DNA of 64,000 nt from the NCBI GenBank assembly GCA_964035795.1, contig OZ038322.1:1523281-1587280 (forward strand), read 5' to 3'. Positions 60,701-64,000 of this stretch are shown here, piece after piece. The DNA is from Pterobdella sp. o SKG-2022 (lineage: Eukaryota > Annelida > Clitellata > Hirudinida > Piscicolidae). How positions within the stretch are numbered: position 1 is the stretch's first letter; every line of letters begins with the position of its first letter. The notes below the pieces were generated by a model. The model had not been told where the DNA came from, made no database searches, and saw only the letters and a program-made list of their open reading frames with translations. A program made the translations under genes and the position numbers.

Positions 60701-63243
60701 GATGAGATTAAGCGATGCCTGAGAGGTAAAAGGGGAAGCATGGCTTATGCTGGAGATGGCTAGGAGCATAGAGGCAAGCAAATATTTGTATGAGATTTGG
60801 GATTCTTTGAGGAATGGTGAGAATTGTAGGTTTGAGTGAATAAGTGGATAATAAAATCATCGAAAAAAAAGCTGAGTCAAATGCTGACTAACCCGTGTAG
60901 ATCGATAAATTGATTTGTCAATATAAAAAGGCTTGATGAGGAAGGAATAATAAAAATTAATAAGTGTAAGAAAGTGTAGATGAAAGAAAAAGCATAAATC
61001 TTTGAACACATCAAAGACTGTAAATCCCCGGCAATAGAGAGTAATGAAAGTCAATTTGAAATATTAAAAGAAAACAAATTCAGAATTAAGTGAATCTTTA
61101 AAACTAAAAGCTTTTTGTGTAGAAAATAAAATTTCGAATAAAAGTTGGGCGGATGCAGTTCGTTTGAGGATTTCAAAAACCAATGCAAAATTATTTTCAA
61201 TCTTAGCAATGACAAAATATCGGCACAGAAATAAAACTGCATTGTGCATAATGGTGCATAGTTAATCAATCGAGTCGATACACCAAACCTTCGCAGTCCT
61301 ACGCAACCATCCAGCTATGCTTTCTATCATTATTTTCTTAGTCTTATTCAAAATTTTCAAACAATGTTTTGGAAGCAAAACTTAAAAAAAATGAAATCGT
61401 ATCTATTTATTGATCTTTTAAATGAATTTTTTTGAAATTAAATTTTTTCTGTTTTTTTTATATTAAATTTCTTTCTCACAAAAGCAACAGAGACTTTTGG
61501 TCAAACATGCAAACACAACACCCCAAATAGAATTAGGATATATTCATTATTGACAACATAGTATCACAAAGACAGATAAGGGAGTGATGAATGGCGCGGC
61601 ACAAAAAGCCATTATGACTGCTTGTCTCATGTAAATAAACAAGCCGCCACAAGCAACCATCTTACTACGTGTTATTTTCGCTCTTTAAATACTTCGATTC
61701 GAAATGGTGTGTCTCCCACTTATCAAACAAATTACGTTGAATGAAAGCCAGTTGTCCTTTTGGAGCATCTGTTTCGAACTGAGCAATGTGAAAACTTTAT
61801 TGTTTTTGAACGACTCAAGTTTGAACGGAGATAATCAATGCACGACAAGACAATCATGTGAAAATCTTATGAACCAAAACAAAATAACAAAACATTTAGT
61901 CTTTCCCCTGCTTCCAAGCCATGCTGCAGAGTCAGATGAACTATTATACATACTCAAGCCTTCTAAACATTATGAATTTTCTCAAAACTATGACTCTGCA
62001 ACACAAATTTCAATTAATCAGACTTCAGATATTTCCATGTAAAATCAAAATTTGAAATGCAGTATAAAACTATTATAAATATTTTTAATGGGAACATCAA
62101 AGAAGGAATGTGATATTCCTCTTTGAAACTATTTTGAGACAAATGAATCTGAGTTATAATGCTCAAAATTTTGCACCCAACAACACCAATAAAATCAAAA
62201 ACAACAAAATAACAACACAACAAAACACAACACCACAACTACACAACCCAAAAAACCACATCTCAGCACATTTCACCGCAACAACGTTTGTACTGCTTTT
62301 CAAAGCGTACTTTTTCAGGCAAGATGAAACAAACGAATTTGTTTAGGCACCCTTGAATTTAAGGAAATAACAGAACCTCACAAATTTCTTCACGCATCGC
62401 CATCATTAAGTCATATTTTATAGCGTCAAAATTAATAACTTTCAAAATGCCTACAGTAATATTAAGCAAATGCAAAAGTTCAAAATTTATGGGTATGGAA
62501 TGGATTAATGAATAAATTGAGCTTTTGAGACGCACTATGCAGTGCCGATATAAAAAAAATGCTCAACATTAGTTTAAGATTTGGAATTGCTGGAAAGAGA
62601 ATTATATATTTATTTAAAAATAGAAATTAATAATTAATAAAAACCTTCTATTATCAATCGCTTTTTGATGCGGAGGACTAATTATAGATGATGGTTTTAA
62701 AAGTTGTTTGTGTAAAATTGTGAGCAAAAATCGGGAAATAATTTTATTAATCGAATCAAAATTTTGCTATTTCTTTTAAAATTTGAAAGCTTTTGCGACT
62801 GAGGCATGTATTCAGCGAAAGCTCAGTTTTTCGTCTGTATGATGTTATATTCTTGAAGAATGATTTTAAATACTAGCAAGACCTACAATGCAGTAACTAC
62901 AAGGAAAAACTGCAATAAAAAAGCCTGAAAACATCAATAACTTGGAGAAGATAAGGCAGAGCTTACAAAGAGTTTGGTTCTTTTTGTTAAATATCTGACG
63001 AAAAATCCTAGAAAGATTGTCATGTTCGATGCTGAAACAATTTTTTACTCTTTAGTGACATTTTTCTTCCCTCAAAAACACATCAAACATAAATTTGTAT
63101 TCAGACTTCCCACTATTTTACAGCAATACAATTTTATGCAAATAGACGAAACAGGGCGAGCTATTGATAAAACTTGTTTAGCGCCTTTTTCCAATAAGCA
63201 TTAATATATGATATTCATACGATGCATTCAACCCACCAGCAGA
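57741..63243. other. 5.5-kb region without a recognised gene
   Basis: AT-rich. It holds an imperfect G-rich minisatellite at about 58480-58590 (GGGTTAGAAGCAGTG-like units). A 112-codon open frame at 61704-62042 starts with ATG but has no recognisable motif. No other element was identified. Confidence 0.4.
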
Positions 63244-63351
63244 ATGCCCGCAGACGTGGACAAAGTGATCAGCTGCGTGCATAAGAAAGATATCGCCAAA
63301 CTGGTCTGCATTCTGAGAGATGGGCATTTTAACGTCAACACTGCTGACCAG
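63244..63351 (+). CDS. First coding exon of an ankyrin-repeat-like protein, continues past window
   Basis: An AG signal (CCACCAGCAG) is followed almost at once by ATG and 36 codons ending at a canonical GTGAGA donor. The peptide (DKVISCVHKKDIAKLVCILR, then DGHFNVNTADQ) has the helix-helix-turn pattern of a first ankyrin repeat (a V-N-AD-G pattern). It runs in the same orientation as the inversin-like gene at the left end but is 56 kb away, so it is a separate gene. No further exon is visible in the last 650 bp. Confidence 0.55.
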
Positions 63352-63374
63352 GTGAGAGACTTTGAATTATGAGT

Positions 63375-63551
63375 GTGATGTAATGTAATGTGGTATTTAT
63401 GAAGCGCTTTTTTTTTAGATCAAAGTGCTTGCTACAACTCTAATGTAGCGAAAACACTGTGGAACAGCGACCAATTGTCGACTCACGCGGGATCCAACCC
63501 ATTAAGTTTAGATAATTAGTCTAATTCTCTACCTTTGAGCTATACGAGCCG
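63375..63551 (-). repeat. tRNA-derived SINE, copy 2
   Basis: Minus strand: a tRNA-like head (TATAGCTCAAAGGTAGAGA A box; GGGTTGGATCCCG B box) with a 5-bp anticodon stem TTAGA/TCTAA around loop CTAATTA (anticodon AAT, isoleucine). It is followed by the body GTTCCACAGTGTTTTCGCTA, then TAGCAAGCACTTTGATC and AAAGCGCTTCATAAATACC, and a short CATTA-repeat tail. It matches copy 1 at 612-780 throughout. Confidence 0.85.
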
Positions 63552-64000
63552 ACTTGAAACATCCATTGAAAGCATGCGTTCATATTCACAAAGCCACCAT
63601 TGCCATGGAGTTGTGACACTTGTATCAAACGTTCAAAAAGCTTGAGTTGTAAAAAATAAAAGTTGGATGAGGATTTTAAAAAGTATGCTGACAGTTTCAT
63701 GAGGTTTAATAGAAAAAATTCAAATTTTACAAAAAACTTTTATAATTATGGTATTAGTAGAAAAAGATGGTTGAGAGAAGGATCGATAGTTTTATTTGGG
63801 TGAGTTTGAAAAAATAAAACAAAAAGATGAAAACTAGTAAGTTTCTTAGTGGGTGGTTGTGAAATAGTGGGGCCTGGTTGGTTATTACAAGTCTCACCTA
63901 TGAGAAAGCAATCTTCTCGAATAAAAGTTTCACAAAAATTTTTAACAAGTGCTTCTATTGTATTTGTATGCAAAACATATTTTATCTCACAATTTAAATT
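63552..64000 (+). other. Intron sequence of the ankyrin-like gene, nothing recognised
   Basis: AT-rich sequence after the SINE with no exon or element that I can support. Confidence 0.4.

Noticed and set aside
61704..62042. 112-codon open frame
   Set aside because: No motif, composition unlike the real exons, and isolated in AT-rich sequence; could be chance.

Overview
This is animal (metazoan) nuclear DNA, not bacterial. It is AT-rich, and its genes are split into many short exons separated by mostly 50-500 bp introns. The recognisable proteins are typical of bilaterians: inversin, NOP58, a tetraspanin, MON1, nardilysin and WDR43. SINEs, LINE fragments and very long dinucleotide arrays are interspersed. 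I cannot name the species or phylum. A gap of exactly 200 N at 48499-48698 looks like a scaffolding spacer, so the long (CA)n arrays probably come from a long-read assembly.

Layout. 1-6.7 kb (+): inversin-like ankyrin/IQ gene, 5' end outside the window, with an antisense 5'-truncated LINE in one intron. 7.7-10.1 kb (-): NOP58, head to head with a thyroglobulin-type-1 single-pass membrane protein at 10.4-12.0 kb (+). 13.7-19.0 kb (+): tetraspanin. 19-22 kb: repeats, including a 152-bp palindrome and a LINE tail. 22.2-25.0 kb (+): MON1, tail to tail with a 34-exon nardilysin gene at 25.4-34.6 kb (-). 35.5-38.6 kb: no gene recognised. 38.6-41.7 kb and 52.8-57.7 kb: two clusters, in opposite orientation, of a composite repeat (a zinc-finger-encoding module, a CAA-rich block and unique sequence, separated by (TG/CA)n). 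Between them lie a PPxY membrane protein gene (42.5-43.85 kb, +), the convergent WDR43 gene (44.2-48.3 kb, -, interrupted towards its 5' end by the gap) and simple repeats. 57.7-63.2 kb: no gene recognised. 63.24-63.35 kb (+): first coding exon of another ankyrin-like gene running off the window.

The genes are unrelated housekeeping or cell-biology genes, and nothing suggests a joint pathway. NOP58 (box C/D snoRNP) and WDR43 (SSU processome) both serve ribosome biogenesis. MON1 acts in endosome maturation; inversin belongs to the ciliary inversin compartment.

The most unusual signal is in the introns. When exon joins are fixed by reading frame and protein homology, about half of the 5' splice sites carry a pyrimidine at +3 (GTT/GTC: 51 of 93 by hand count; 14 of 15 in the inversin gene). 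At least one well-supported GC-AG intron is also present. Exon coordinates were placed by eye; most exon lengths were checked for phase consistency.
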